The notes: generated by a model from the letters alone, not told the origin. A stretch of DNA of 64,000 bases from Bacteroidales bacterium (GCA_017620015.1 JAFZRE010000006.1:1-64000); one strand, 5' to 3'. Numbered from the stretch's first letter, positions 14,171 to 23,023 are shown. Numbers and translations: made by a program.

Positions 14171-15628
14171 ATGAAGAAGATTGCTTTGATTTCGCTTTTT
14201 GTAGTGTTGAGTACGGTTTTGTTTGCTCAGAATTGGTTACGTGATGGTGCAACCTGGACATTCGACGACCAGCAGGAATTTACTTATCAGGCACACGGAT
14301 ATGATAAATATACAGTAGTGGGAGATACTGTTATAAACGATACGGCAGCAAAACAGATTCTCCATAAGACCGTAAGTTATATGGGAACAGAATATGGAGG
14401 AAATGTTCCATCAATTATTGTACACGAATCCAATTCAAGGGTTTACTATTGGGACGGAACTAAATTTGTGCAGATGTACGACCTAAGTCTTAATGTTGGT
14501 GATACACTTGATATATATTCCTTCAATTATGATAGTGAACTTTATGATTCAGTTTCGCCTTTCGTTGTGGATTCGGTATATATTGAGAATATCAACGGTG
14601 TCGATTTGAAGGTGCAGGAATTTTCTTGCACGATGTACGGACTATACGGCGAGAATAATGAGATTTACAGCGAGAAAATAATAGAAAGGATTGGAAGCGA
14701 GAAGAGTTTTTTCTATCATCCGGAATGTCCTGGCGATGTGTTTGTATATACAGGTCTTAGGTGCTACAACGACGATGAAGTGTCGTACAGAAGTTATATG
14801 TGGAATCATTACGAATGTGACGAACGAATTGACGAAAGTCCAATCTTCAGTACAAACTGGATATGGAGTATAGGTTTGTTTTCATACGGCCATATTTTTC
14901 CATACGACAATATTATTTCATGCGGCAGTTACTATATGAAGCTTGTCGATGAGCATAATTCCAATTTCAAGTTGATGATGTCAGCCGATGCAAACCACGA
15001 AAACTGGACTGATGGTGGCTATATGTATTTCTACAACGGCAAGGTTTATTATCTTCGCAGTGCTGGCGCCGAGCGTGTCCTGCTGTACGACTTTACATTG
15101 GAAGAAGGCGATGAATTCTATGTAGATGCGCTTCAAACAAATCTTGTTGTCGATTCGGTTGGAAGCATGACAGTTGGAAACAGCCAAAGGAAGACTTTGT
15201 TTCTGTCAACAACGGGACGTCAGGTTGTATGGTGCGAAGGCATTGGTTCTCTCAGCGGACTGCTTAACAACTATGGTGACATTATGTTTAATGGTGATTC
15301 AGAAGTGTTGCTTTGTGTACAGAACAATGATGAAACCTTATATCACAATCCACGATTCGAAGAATGCTATATTTCAGCCAAATTGCAAACAAACTATATG
15401 CAGTCAATCAGCATATACCCCAACCCCACACCGGGTATCTTCCGCATTTCTACCGACGGCAAGGACGGTAGAGCCGACATTTACGATTCGCTGAGCAGGA
15501 AGATAACAAGCATCGAAAGCCTTGGCGATGGTGCCGAAGTCGATTTATCTGGCTATGGCAAGGGCATTTACTTGGTGGTGTTTGACATTGATGGGAAGTT
15601 GGTTGATAAGAAAGTGGTGATAGAATAG
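14171..15628 (+). CDS. Secreted protein with T9SS type-A sorting domain, function unknown
   Basis: 485 residues. The signal peptide (MKKIALISLFVVLSTVLFA) is cleaved before QNW. The last 70 residues form a type-A T9SS tail: ISIYPNPTPGIFRIS, then ADIYDSLSRKI, GKGIYLVVFD and KKVVIE. The middle appears internally duplicated: VYYWDGTKFVQMYDLSLNVGD (from about residue 97) resembles VYYLRSAGAERVLLYDFTLEEGD (from about residue 293), each followed by a VDSV strand. No enzymatic motif is recognised. Expected at the cell surface or secreted. Confidence 0.8.
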   Translation: MKKIALISLFVVLSTVLFAQNWLRDGATWTFDDQQEFTYQAHGYDKYTVVGDTVINDTAAKQILHKTVSYMGTEYGGNVPSIIVHESNSRVYYWDGTKFVQMYDLSLNVGDTLDIYSFNYDSELYDSVSPFVVDSVYIENINGVDLKVQEFSCTMYGLYGENNEIYSEKIIERIGSEKSFFYHPECPGDVFVYTGLRCYNDDEVSYRSYMWNHYECDERIDESPIFSTNWIWSIGLFSYGHIFPYDNIISCGSYYMKLVDEHNSNFKLMMSADANHENWTDGGYMYFYNGKVYYLRSAGAERVLLYDFTLEEGDEFYVDALQTNLVVDSVGSMTVGNSQRKTLFLSTTGRQVVWCEGIGSLSGLLNNYGDIMFNGDSEVLLCVQNNDETLYHNPRFEECYISAKLQTNYMQSISIYPNPTPGIFRISTDGKDGRADIYDSLSRKITSIESLGDGAEVDLSGYGKGIYLVVFDIDGKLVDKKVVIE

Positions 15629-15641
15629 ATTTATTCTAGCT

Positions 15642-16304
15642 TTAATACCTCATCTTAAACGCACCAGAAAAATAGAAATGTCCCTGCACACCAATTACTT
15701 GGTAATGCTTATTGAAACTACCAAACAGCGACACACCAATTCCCATATCGTATAGGAACTTGAATGTTGTCTGCACTTCCACATGTCCACCGATGGTGTT
15801 CTTTACTATCGAACCAGTTGGATAATCGGGATTTGGGATCCAAGCTATCGCCCAGGCAGGACCTATGAAAAAGCCAAAATGATACCATCTGCCTTCGAAA
15901 CGAAGTCCGGCTCCAGCATGTATGTCGTTTAACTGATGCATTGCTCGGATTCCTCTCAGGTTGGGGTTGTACCAGCTTTCAAAGAAGAAATTTTCACCTG
16001 AAAAATGCCAGCCAACATTGAAATACACAGCCTTGTAACGGAAATGGTAAGCCAATGCCATAGTCCTGTTCAGACCTCTTTCCCCGTATGACGGCTCGTA
16101 GTTGATTTTGTAGCTCACACCAATACCGAATGTCAGCCAGTTGCTGCCCTGCTTGTAAATCTTGTCACCATACTGAACCTCACCGAACATCTTGTCGTAC
16201 TTCGATTTGTCCTTGGTTGCACGAGGTTTTGTATTGTCGGTCTGTGCGACAAGCAACAATGTGCATATTGTAAGCAATATTGTGAGCAGCAGTCGTTTAT
16301 TCAT
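15642..16304 (-). CDS. Putative outer-membrane protein, last gene of the par operon
   Basis: 220 residues with signal peptide MNKRLLLTILLTICTLLLVA, cleaved before QTD. A charged linker (TKPRATKDKSKYDKMF) precedes a Gly/aromatic beta-strand pattern ending FYFSGAFKMRY, a plausible barrel C-terminus. It overlaps the nitroreductase gene by 8 bp. No named family recognised. Confidence 0.65.
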   Translation of the reverse strand: MNKRLLLTILLTICTLLLVAQTDNTKPRATKDKSKYDKMFGEVQYGDKIYKQGSNWLTFGIGVSYKINYEPSYGERGLNRTMALAYHFRYKAVYFNVGWHFSGENFFFESWYNPNLRGIRAMHQLNDIHAGAGLRFEGRWYHFGFFIGPAWAIAWIPNPDYPTGSIVKNTIGGHVEVQTTFKFLYDMGIGVSLFGSFNKHYQVIGVQGHFYFSGAFKMRY

Positions 16305-17046
16305 TTGGCAAAAATCCTTGTTTTTTCAGTACATCAAGCAGACATTTCGATGCCTGTTCGTTGCCTTCCTTTGTGTATCTTACTTCTGCAAAAACTTGAG
16401 CAAGCGTCTGTTTATTGTTCTCGGCAACGAATTTTTTGTTCGATTCAAGGCTTTCGGTCTCGGCATAAATCCTATCGATGTCAGCCTTGTCAAAATTATG
16501 ATAAGTCTCACGATGAACTATCGCCTCGAGCGGAAGCCGTTCGGTAAGTGGCAATTGCTGTTTCGGGTATCCCATTGTTACTGTTGCAACAGGAACAACG
16601 CCCTTCGGAAGTTTCAGAATCTCAATAATCTTGTCGGCATTGTAGATTACCGTACCTAAATAGCAAATTCCCAATCCGTTGCTTTCGGCTTCGAGGCAGG
16701 CATTCTGCGCTGCAATTATTGCATCGGTGGCAGCTGTCATAAAGGTCAGGAAATTGTCGAATCCAGCCTTAGCATTCCTGTTCTCACACCAGATTTTAAA
16801 GCGGTTGATGTCGGCGCAGAATGTAAGCACAGCCTTTGCGTTGGTTATTGCAGGCTGGCAGAAGTGCGTTGGTGCCAACTTTGCAATCATTTCCTTGTCG
16901 GTGTTGACAATAATGCTGTAAATCTGCATGTTGCCAGTGTTCGATGCCCTTGATGCCGCTTCGAGAACCTTGTTCAAAACGCTTTCGGGAATTTCCTTGT
17001 CGGCATATTCCCTTACCGATACGTGGTCGAAAATTTCCTTTACCAT
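16297..17046 (-). CDS. NfsA-like FMN nitroreductase family protein
   Basis: 249 residues with the nitroreductase opening FDHVSVREYADKEIPESVL, in which the S-R pair contacts FMN phosphate. It continues with ASRASNTGNMQIY, an AAQNACLEAESNGLGICYLG helix-loop, and VTMGYPKQ. The C-terminal extension with multiple Lys/Glu helices fits the NfsA/FRP subgroup. Likely NAD(P)H-dependent reduction of nitro or quinone compounds; the natural substrate is unknown. It lies 2 bp after ddl in the same operon. Confidence 0.8.
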   Translation of the reverse strand: MVKEIFDHVSVREYADKEIPESVLNKVLEAASRASNTGNMQIYSIIVNTDKEMIAKLAPTHFCQPAITNAKAVLTFCADINRFKIWCENRNAKAGFDNFLTFMTAATDAIIAAQNACLEAESNGLGICYLGTVIYNADKIIEILKLPKGVVPVATVTMGYPKQQLPLTERLPLEAIVHRETYHNFDKADIDRIYAETESLESNKKFVAENNKQTLAQVFAEVRYTKEGNEQASKCLLDVLKKQGFLPNE

Positions 17047-17048
17047 AA

Positions 17049-18020
17049 TTATTTCAACTTTTCTGCTATTACCTTATTAAGTATTTCTGTCATGTTTTTG
17101 CCCATAGTGCGAATCTGCTTAGGCACAATGCTTTCAGCGCTCATACCCGGAATTGAGTTCACCTCGATGAAATATGGTGTCCCTTCCTTGATAATGAAGT
17201 CGATACGCACGATTCCGCTGCAACCTATAATGTCGTAGATGCGCGAAACGGCTTCCTGCACCTTGCGTGTTTCGTCGTCGCTGATGCGGGCAGGTGTTAT
17301 TTCGTTGGTGACACCTGGTGTGTATTTTGCTTCTGTGTCGAAATAGTCGTTCTTGGTGGAGATTTCCGTTACGGGGAAAACCTGCTCGTAGTCGGCAGTC
17401 TTGAGTACGCCGCACGAAACTTCGGTTCCCTTGATGTATTCCTCGACTATAATGTTTGTGTCCTCGGTACGAGCCAAGTTTATTGCATCGATGAACTTGT
17501 CCTTTTCGTAAACCTTTGTAACACCAAAACTTGAGCCTGCCGTTGCTGGCTTTACGAAGCAAGGCAGACCTACTTTTTCTATGATTTCATCAACATCGAA
17601 AGGATTTTCGCCACGGATTATTGCCATCTTAGCCATTGCAATGCCCTCATCGGCAAGCATTTTCTTTGCGGCAATCTTGTTGAAAGTTATCATCGACGAG
17701 AAAACATCGCAAGCAGAATATGGTATTCCAAGCATATCGAGCCAAGCCTGCACCTTTCCGTCCTCGCCGGGTGAACCGTGGAGAGCAAGGTAAGCATAGT
17801 CGAATTTTGTCGGTTTGCCTTCGATTTCGGCGGCAAACTTATTGAGGTCAACGCTGTATTCCTTTCCGTTGAAAATGCAGAAGAAACCGTCTTTTCTTAC
17901 ATCTACGAGGTAGGCGTTGTAAAGATTCCTGTCGATGTTTTCAAGAATCTGGCTTCCCGAATTGAGGCTTATCTGACGTTCAGAAGTGTAGCCTCCTGCC
18001 AATACTGCAATGTTTTTCAT
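17049..18020 (-). CDS. ddl: D-alanine--D-alanine ligase
   Basis: A cytoplasmic ATP-grasp enzyme that makes D-Ala-D-Ala for peptidoglycan. The 323 residues include the N-terminal AGGYTSERQISLNSG (substrate loop with Glu14), the LHGSPGEDG loop, ATP-grasp KPATAGSSFGVTKV and VEEYIKG, and the metal site FIEVNSIPGMS near the C-terminus. It lies 1 bp from the lytic transglycosylase gene, placing peptidoglycan synthesis and remodelling in one operon with parAB. Confidence 0.93.
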   Translation of the reverse strand: MKNIAVLAGGYTSERQISLNSGSQILENIDRNLYNAYLVDVRKDGFFCIFNGKEYSVDLNKFAAEIEGKPTKFDYAYLALHGSPGEDGKVQAWLDMLGIPYSACDVFSSMITFNKIAAKKMLADEGIAMAKMAIIRGENPFDVDEIIEKVGLPCFVKPATAGSSFGVTKVYEKDKFIDAINLARTEDTNIIVEEYIKGTEVSCGVLKTADYEQVFPVTEISTKNDYFDTEAKYTPGVTNEITPARISDDETRKVQEAVSRIYDIIGCSGIVRIDFIIKEGTPYFIEVNSIPGMSAESIVPKQIRTMGKNMTEILNKVIAEKLK

Positions 18021-18021
18021 T

Positions 18022-19500
18022 TTATTTTTTCCTTATCTTTAGTTTTTGTCCAACTCTTAGTTTTGATGGGTCTATACCATTTAACCTTATTATATCGTCA
18101 GCAGAAACTCCGTTGTACTTGGCTGCGATTTTTGCAGGCGTATCTCCCTGCTGAACAGTATAATATTCGTATGCAGGGTCGAGTTTCTGCGGAGTAGTGC
18201 TACCCGAATTTGTTGTTGTCGGTGTCGTAGCCTTTGGCGCACCCTTAGTATAGATTTTCAGTTTCTGACCTATCTGCAGCCTGTCGCTGTAGAGTCCGTT
18301 CCAACTCTTGATGTTAGCGACGGTCACACCATAGCGTTTTGCAATGCTTCCAAGCACATCGCCCGACCTTACGGTGTAGATAGTGGCGTTTGTTCCTGCC
18401 GGCTGTCCCGACGGGACTCCATACTTGCTGTCAGAAATAGCCTGAGTGATTTTCTGCTTGCTAAACATTACCGAGTCCTGGAAATTGTAAATTGAATCTT
18501 CAAGCTCCATGAATTTGCTGATGTACTTGCGTTGCATTTTCAACGGATAATTCTTGTTGATAGCAGGAACAATGTCAAGTTTGTACTGAGGATTGAGTTC
18601 GCGCGATTCCTCGACAGGAATACCCAATACCGAATCCAACTGGGCAAAATGCAGCTGCTTCTTGACCATTACGGTATCAACATCCTCGAAGAAGTCAATT
18701 TTTTCTGGCTTGAAATTGTGCAAGTCGTGATATTCAAACATATACATCATAGCGATGAAACCAGGCACGTAATTACGGGTTTCTTCGGGCAGATATGGGT
18801 AAATTTCCCAGTAGGTCGATTTGCCCGAACGCTTCATTGCTCCGTTTATCCTACCCGGACCAGCATTGTAGGCAGCAAGAGCCAAAGTCCAGTCGTTGTA
18901 GGTGTTGTGAAGCATCTTTAGGTATTTACAAGCGGCATCTGTGGATTTTTCTGGGTCCATACGCTCATCGACGAAAGATGTGATTTCCAGCCCCATGTTA
19001 AGACCAGTCTTGTACATAAACTGCCACAAACCTACAGCACCAGCAGGCGACTTTGCACGCGGATTCAGTGCCGACTCAATCACTGCAAGGTATTTCAATT
19101 CCAAAGGAATGCCGTAGGCATCAAGTTTTTCCTCGAACATCGAGAAATATTGGTGCGAAAGTCCCAGTAACTTTGGAGCTAGCCGATGTCCACGTTTTAC
19201 ATATTTGTCAAGATATTTCTGCACGTTGGCATTGTAAACCACATTTATCGGAGTTGTAATTTTCTCAACGCGTTCCTTGAAAACAGAATCGGGCAGGTCG
19301 GTATCGAAATATTTTTTGTCGTTATCATCCAAGTAGCAGATAGTATCGCGACCAGTATAATAATACCACTGTTTCAGGAACACTTCGAGACTGTCAACCA
19401 TATCGTAGGTGTTTCTGACCTGGACGGTAGAATCTTTGTCCTGCGCCCATGCCATGCAAACGATTGTCAATGTTATAATAAGCAATGTTATCTTTTTCAT
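18022..19500 (-). CDS. Membrane-bound lytic murein transglycosylase (MltD-like) with two LysM domains
   Basis: 492 residues: signal peptide (MKKITLLIITLTIVCMAWA) and a Slt-type catalytic domain around residues 120-260. The catalytic Glu is in AVIESALNPRAKSPAGAVGLWQ, and LALAAYNAGPGRI is the conserved C-terminal motif. Two LysM modules follow, beginning YTVRSGDVLGSIAKRYG and YTVQQGDTPAKIAAKYN, joined by a Thr/Ser-rich linker. It cleaves glycan strands in the periplasm with 1,6-anhydro ends. Its place between parAB and ddl suggests co-regulation with growth and division. Confidence 0.9.
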   Translation of the reverse strand: MKKITLLIITLTIVCMAWAQDKDSTVQVRNTYDMVDSLEVFLKQWYYYTGRDTICYLDDNDKKYFDTDLPDSVFKERVEKITTPINVVYNANVQKYLDKYVKRGHRLAPKLLGLSHQYFSMFEEKLDAYGIPLELKYLAVIESALNPRAKSPAGAVGLWQFMYKTGLNMGLEITSFVDERMDPEKSTDAACKYLKMLHNTYNDWTLALAAYNAGPGRINGAMKRSGKSTYWEIYPYLPEETRNYVPGFIAMMYMFEYHDLHNFKPEKIDFFEDVDTVMVKKQLHFAQLDSVLGIPVEESRELNPQYKLDIVPAINKNYPLKMQRKYISKFMELEDSIYNFQDSVMFSKQKITQAISDSKYGVPSGQPAGTNATIYTVRSGDVLGSIAKRYGVTVANIKSWNGLYSDRLQIGQKLKIYTKGAPKATTPTTTNSGSTTPQKLDPAYEYYTVQQGDTPAKIAAKYNGVSADDIIRLNGIDPSKLRVGQKLKIRKK

Positions 19501-19503
19501 GGG

Positions 19504-20055
19504 CTAAAAGTTTAGTGTGCAACCTACACCAAAAATCGGGGTTCGGGTATAGATTTGGTTAAACGTTTGCGGATAGAATGCCGCCGACAAGTTATCTCCG
19601 ACGTCAAAGTAGAAAAGATGTGCATCTACGTTTGCATCAACAATTTGCAAGGCATACAACAGAACCGTACCGGCAATGAAATAGTCGCGTATTTTACGGT
19701 TCCTGTCCATATTGTTGATGATGGCTTCGTTCGATAAAACTCCGTAGAACTCATCGTGTTCGCCATTGTCACGCTGCATGTATGCCTTCTTGAACCTACT
19801 GAATTGCTTCTGATTACTTATGGCAAAGTACATACATGTTCCCATCGTGGCATAAACTATTGGCATTTTCCAATATTTGCGATTATATGCCTGTCCTGCA
19901 CCCGGAACTATCGCCAGAAGAGTGGCTGTTTTGGGCGAATGAATCTTCTCCTGTTCCTTGACTTTTTCCTTACTGACCGTATCAATCTGGGCATTTGCAA
20001 CAAAAACAAGGAGAATCATTACAATGACAAGCAATATTTTCCTCGCAAAATTCAA
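19504..20055 (-). CDS. DUF5683 family exported protein
   Basis: 183 residues. Signal peptide MNFARKILLVIVMILLVFVANA is followed by a short charged linker and the TATLLAIVPGAGQAYNRKYWK motif typical of DUF5683. A hydrophobic segment (MPIVYATMGTCMYFAI), a second around YFIAGTVLLYALQIVDANVDAHLF, and a barrel-like end follow. Its function is unknown. The spacing of 3 bp to both neighbours keeps it within the parAB operon, which fits my recollection of this neighbourhood in other Bacteroidota. Confidence 0.8.
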   Translation of the reverse strand: MNFARKILLVIVMILLVFVANAQIDTVSKEKVKEQEKIHSPKTATLLAIVPGAGQAYNRKYWKMPIVYATMGTCMYFAISNQKQFSRFKKAYMQRDNGEHDEFYGVLSNEAIINNMDRNRKIRDYFIAGTVLLYALQIVDANVDAHLFYFDVGDNLSAAFYPQTFNQIYTRTPIFGVGCTLNF

Positions 20056-20058
20056 ATC

Positions 20059-20961
20059 CTATGAGTTTAGTTTGTCGAAAATTGCGATTATCCTTTCAAA
20101 TTCGTTGTCGTTTTTGAACGGAATGACAATCTTGCCCTTGCCTTTCTGATTACGCTTGAGTTCCACGTCGGTAGCAAAACAACTGGAAAGGCTTTTCTGC
20201 AAAAGTGCATAGTCCTCGTTAGTGGCGAGCACCTTCTTCTTCTCCTTCTTTTCTGCTTTTCCGCCATTGTATTCCTTGATAACTTCCTCGACCTTGCGAA
20301 CAGTAAAGTCGTATTTCAGAATCTGATCGTAAATCATGAGCATTGTTTCCTCGTCCTTTGCGCCTAGCAAAGCACGTGCGTGTCCCATCGAGATTTTCTC
20401 GTCGCGGATACCAGTCTGGATTTTTGGCGGAAGGTTGAGCAAACGCAGGAAGTTGGCTATTGCCGAACGCGACTTTCCAATGCGTGTGCTGAGCTGTTCC
20501 TGTGTCATGTGGCATTCGTCGATAAGTTGCTGGTAAGTCTGGGCAACTTCTATGGCATTGAGATCCTCACGCTGAATGTTCTCAACGAGAGCCATTTCCA
20601 ACATCGACTGGTCAGTGACGTCGGTTCTAATGTATGCCGGAATCTTTTTCAGACCAGCCATCTTCGATGCACGCAGACGGCGTTCGCCAGAAATGAGCTG
20701 ATACTTGCCGTTGCCCATATCCTTTACCGAAATTGCCTGAATGACACCGAGTTCCTTTATAGAGTCGGCTAATTCCTGCAAAGCGGTTTCGTCAAAGTCC
20801 TTGCGCGGTTGGAAAGGGTTGACATCTATTGAGTCTATTGCGATTTCGTTTTGATGAGTTGCCTTGTTTCTTAATGGAGTTTCGCCAGTGTTTATAAGCA
20901 CATCAAGGCCACGACCGAGACCGCTTTTCTTATTTTTTTTGTTATCTTTCTTGTCTGCCAT
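20059..20961 (-). CDS. parB: Chromosome partitioning protein ParB
   Basis: 300 residues. A Lys-rich start (KKSGLGRGLDVLINT) is followed by the CTPase/ParB-N domain with ISGERRLRASKMAGLKKIPAYI and ENIQREDLNAIEVAQTYQQL. The helix-turn-helix covers MTQEQLSTRIGKSRSAIANF and LLNLPPKIQ, with a C-terminal dimerisation domain near 250-300. It binds parS and spreads as a clamp for origin segregation. No canonical parS palindrome was seen within this window. Confidence 0.93.
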   Translation of the reverse strand: MADKKDNKKNKKSGLGRGLDVLINTGETPLRNKATHQNEIAIDSIDVNPFQPRKDFDETALQELADSIKELGVIQAISVKDMGNGKYQLISGERRLRASKMAGLKKIPAYIRTDVTDQSMLEMALVENIQREDLNAIEVAQTYQQLIDECHMTQEQLSTRIGKSRSAIANFLRLLNLPPKIQTGIRDEKISMGHARALLGAKDEETMLMIYDQILKYDFTVRKVEEVIKEYNGGKAEKKEKKKVLATNEDYALLQKSLSSCFATDVELKRNQKGKGKIVIPFKNDNEFERIIAIFDKLNS

Positions 20962-20962
20962 A

Positions 20963-21739
20963 TTACTTAGTCATATTGTTACGTTGCAGAAGTTCCTTTG
21001 CCAAGTTCATATAGTTGATTGCACCAGTAGAGCTTATATCGTACTCCACAATCGACTGTCCGTAGCTTGGAGCTTCGCTGAGTTTTACATTCCTGTGTAT
21101 TATCGTATTGAAAACCATATCGTCGAAATGATGTCTTACCTCATCGAGCACCTGTTCCGAAATCTTAACGCGCTTGTCGTACATTGTCATTACAAAGCCT
21201 TCGATGTCAAGGTCTGGATTCAAGTTGTTTTGTACCAACCTGATACTGTTGAGCAGTTTACCAAGACCTTCGAGAGCAAAGTATTCGCATTGAACTGGAA
21301 TAAGCACAGAATCGGAAGCTGTAAGTGCGTTTATAACTATAATGCCAAGCGACGGAGAGCAGTCGATAAGGACGAAATCGTAGTTGTCGCGTACCTTTTC
21401 GAGAATATTCTTTAAGATGTACTCGCGGTTTGGCATTTCGAGCATTTCAATTTCTGCGCCAACAAGGTCGATGTTTGTAGGCAAAACCGAAAGGCCAGGA
21501 AGTTCTTCGGATGTAAGGATGACCTTTTCTGGGTTCTCTCCGTTAACAAGGCAGTCGTAAAGTCCTGTACGAATGTTCTTTACATCGAAACCAAGTCCCG
21601 AAGTGGCGTTTGCCTGCGGGTCGGCGTCAACGAGCAACACCTTGTACTCAAGAGCGACGAGGCTTGCTGCGAGGTTTATGGCTGTGGTGGTCTTCCCTAC
21701 TCCACCTTTCTGATTGGCTAGTGTTATTATCTTACCCAT
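20963..21739 (-). CDS. parA: Chromosome partitioning ATPase ParA (Soj)
   Basis: 258 residues from MGKIITLANQKGGVGKTTTA. The deviant Walker A is KGGVGKTT with the signature lysine, switch I/II contains DADPQANATSGLG, and DCSPSLG is the Walker B region. ATG 21739 was preferred to the in-frame ATG at 21829: the family begins with M-x-K-I-I, and a TACTTTTG element at 21766-21773 lies between the two. First gene of the seven-gene operon ending at 15642. Confidence 0.93.
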   Translation of the reverse strand: MGKIITLANQKGGVGKTTTAINLAASLVALEYKVLLVDADPQANATSGLGFDVKNIRTGLYDCLVNGENPEKVILTSEELPGLSVLPTNIDLVGAEIEMLEMPNREYILKNILEKVRDNYDFVLIDCSPSLGIIVINALTASDSVLIPVQCEYFALEGLGKLLNSIRLVQNNLNPDLDIEGFVMTMYDKRVKISEQVLDEVRHHFDDMVFNTIIHRNVKLSEAPSYGQSIVEYDISSTGAINYMNLAKELLQRNNMTK

Positions 21740-21765
21740 TTTTGTTTCGTTATATAATGAAAGGT

Positions 21766-21773
21766 CAAAAGTA
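21766..21773 (-). promoter_or_regulatory. -7 promoter element of the parA operon
   Basis: TACTTTTG on the minus strand, 27 bases upstream of the parA ATG. It is the only clear promoter-like site in front of the operon. Confidence 0.6.
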
Positions 21774-21896
21774 ATACTTATTGATGGAATAACCGTATTT
21801 TTCACGGCTTGATTTTCCAAGTTGTTCATAACTTTTTTGTATGTCGTTAATAATCAGCACCGATATTTTTCGGGCTGTGAATGGCTTTTTGCCTGT

Positions 21897-22361
21897 TCAA
21901 AGTTTGGTTTCGCTTTCGGGCGAATGTGGATTTTCGGTCGTCGTGGTTATTTCGGTGCTGTCCTTTGCCGGTTTGTTTTTGTCGCCAGTGTTGAGAAAAG
22001 CGAAGAATACCGCTAATATTATAAAGCCGAATGCCACAAGGTGATTCCATTTTATCGGTTCTCCCTTGAAAACCAATGCGACAATAGCAGTAAAAACTGT
22101 TAGCGAAATGGCTTCCTGTATGATTTTTAGCTGCATAAGCGAGAAAGGTCCACCATTGATTTGCGAACCTAGGCGGTTGGCGGGAATCATTGCGCAGTAT
22201 TCGAAGAAGGCAAGTCCCCACGAACATAATATTATCAGTATCAGCGGCCACGAGGTGGAAATGTCCATCTGCTGCAGTTTAAGGTTGCCATACCACGCGA
22301 ATGTCATAAATATGTTGGATACTAGCAATAGTAATATTGTAAATATTCCGGCTGTTGTCAT
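21897..22361 (-). CDS. DUF486 / DMT-like small membrane protein
   Basis: About 154 residues from MTTAGIFTI. Four membrane segments and the family signature LLLVSNIFMTFAWYGNLK near the N-terminus are present, with a FEYCAMIPANRLGS segment and a hydrophilic Thr/Glu tail. DUF486 proteins belong to the drug/metabolite-transporter-like superfamily; substrate unknown. An alternative ATG at 22382 adds MTQRKRN; the AAGGAAA just before 22361 supports the shorter form. Confidence 0.75.
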   Translation of the reverse strand: MTTAGIFTILLLLVSNIFMTFAWYGNLKLQQMDISTSWPLILIILCSWGLAFFEYCAMIPANRLGSQINGGPFSLMQLKIIQEAISLTVFTAIVALVFKGEPIKWNHLVAFGFIILAVFFAFLNTGDKNKPAKDSTEITTTTENPHSPESETKL

Positions 22362-22402
22362 ATTTCGTTTCCTTTGTGTCATCGTTAAAATGAAAAATCG
22401 TG

Positions 22403-22410
22403 CAAAGATA
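22403..22410 (-). promoter_or_regulatory. -7 promoter element of the DUF486 gene
   Basis: TATCTTTG on the minus strand fits TAnnTTTG. Transcription would begin near 22398. Confidence 0.6.
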
Positions 22411-22420
22411 ATTCAAATTG

Positions 22421-22466
22421 ATTTACGATTTACGATTTACGATTTCGGATTTGGGATTTACGATTT
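22421..22466. repeat. Heptamer repeat TTTACGA
   Basis: Three tandem TTTACGA units followed by degenerate copies. The reverse complement TCGTAAA recurs at 806-832 upstream of holA and singly at 32398. It lies between divergent promoters. Confidence 0.85.
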
Positions 22467-22493
22467 TTATTTTCAGAGCATCAATATTTTGAC

Positions 22494-22501
22494 TAATTTT
22501 G
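22494..22501 (+). promoter_or_regulatory. -7 promoter element of the small exported protein gene
   Basis: TAATTTTG ends 25 bases before the ATG at 22527. Confidence 0.6.
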
Positions 22502-22526
22502 CACCATTATTAATAATGATAATGAT

Positions 22527-22928
22527 ATGAGAAAATTAGTGTTTATGCTTATCGCGGTGCTTTGCCTTTCGATGACAGCAATGGCCGACCAGTTGGAGTA
22601 TATTTCGGAACAGGATGCACAAGAAGCAGTGAAGCTTCTCAAGAAGCAGAAGTATGTTCTCTTGTATTGCGGTTGCTGTGCCGACGGTTATGATGCAAAG
22701 CAATATGTGAAGATTACGTCGGTTTCGTACCGTTACACCAATTTCGTGGATTACTACGAGGTTGTGGTAGAAGGTGTTGATGCCAACGGCAACCAGGTTT
22801 CGGAAACTATCGACCTTGCGTATTCCCACATCAAAAAAGGGAAAAATGCGCAATGTATTGGGCTTGCCCTCAATTTGGGATGCGACCCTTGCGTTGAGAA
22901 TTTGAAATGGGAATGCCCGAAATTCTAG
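22527..22928 (+). CDS. Small exported cysteine-containing protein, unknown function
   Basis: 133 residues with signal peptide MRKLVFMLIAVLCLSMTAMA, cleaved before DQL. The mature part has a helix (QDAQEAVKLLKKQ), a LYCGCCADGYDAK segment with three close cysteines, a beta-rich middle, and a final LGCDPC...WECPKF. The six mature cysteines suggest disulphides or metal binding in the periplasm. I do not recognise the family. It is a single-gene unit with its own promoter and a strong terminator. Confidence 0.7.
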   Translation: MRKLVFMLIAVLCLSMTAMADQLEYISEQDAQEAVKLLKKQKYVLLYCGCCADGYDAKQYVKITSVSYRYTNFVDYYEVVVEGVDANGNQVSETIDLAYSHIKKGKNAQCIGLALNLGCDPCVENLKWECPKF

Positions 22929-22945
22929 TATGACAGCAAAAGAAT

Positions 22946-22989
22946 AACAAGTTTGGTCGCAACGAGACACGACCAAACTTGTTATTTTT
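22946..22989 (+). terminator. Strong hairpin terminator
   Basis: A 14-bp perfect stem (AACAAGTTTGGTCG at 22946-22959 with its complement at 22970-22983), 10-nt loop, then ATTTTTC. It lies 17 bases after the stop of the small exported protein. Confidence 0.9.
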
Positions 22990-23015
22990 CTTGCTGTGTA
23001 ACTTGTTGATTATCA

Positions 23016-23023
23016 CCCCCCCC
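23016..23023. repeat. C8 homopolymer followed by A-rich tract
   Basis: Eight C followed by about nine A, some 60 bases upstream of the TAGATTTG element of the FISUMP lipoprotein gene. Confidence 0.9.

Noticed and set aside
20059-21739. parS site near parAB
   Set aside because: CACGTG cores were looked for in the window. The few found (near 54095 and 55768) lack the flanking palindrome and lie inside genes.
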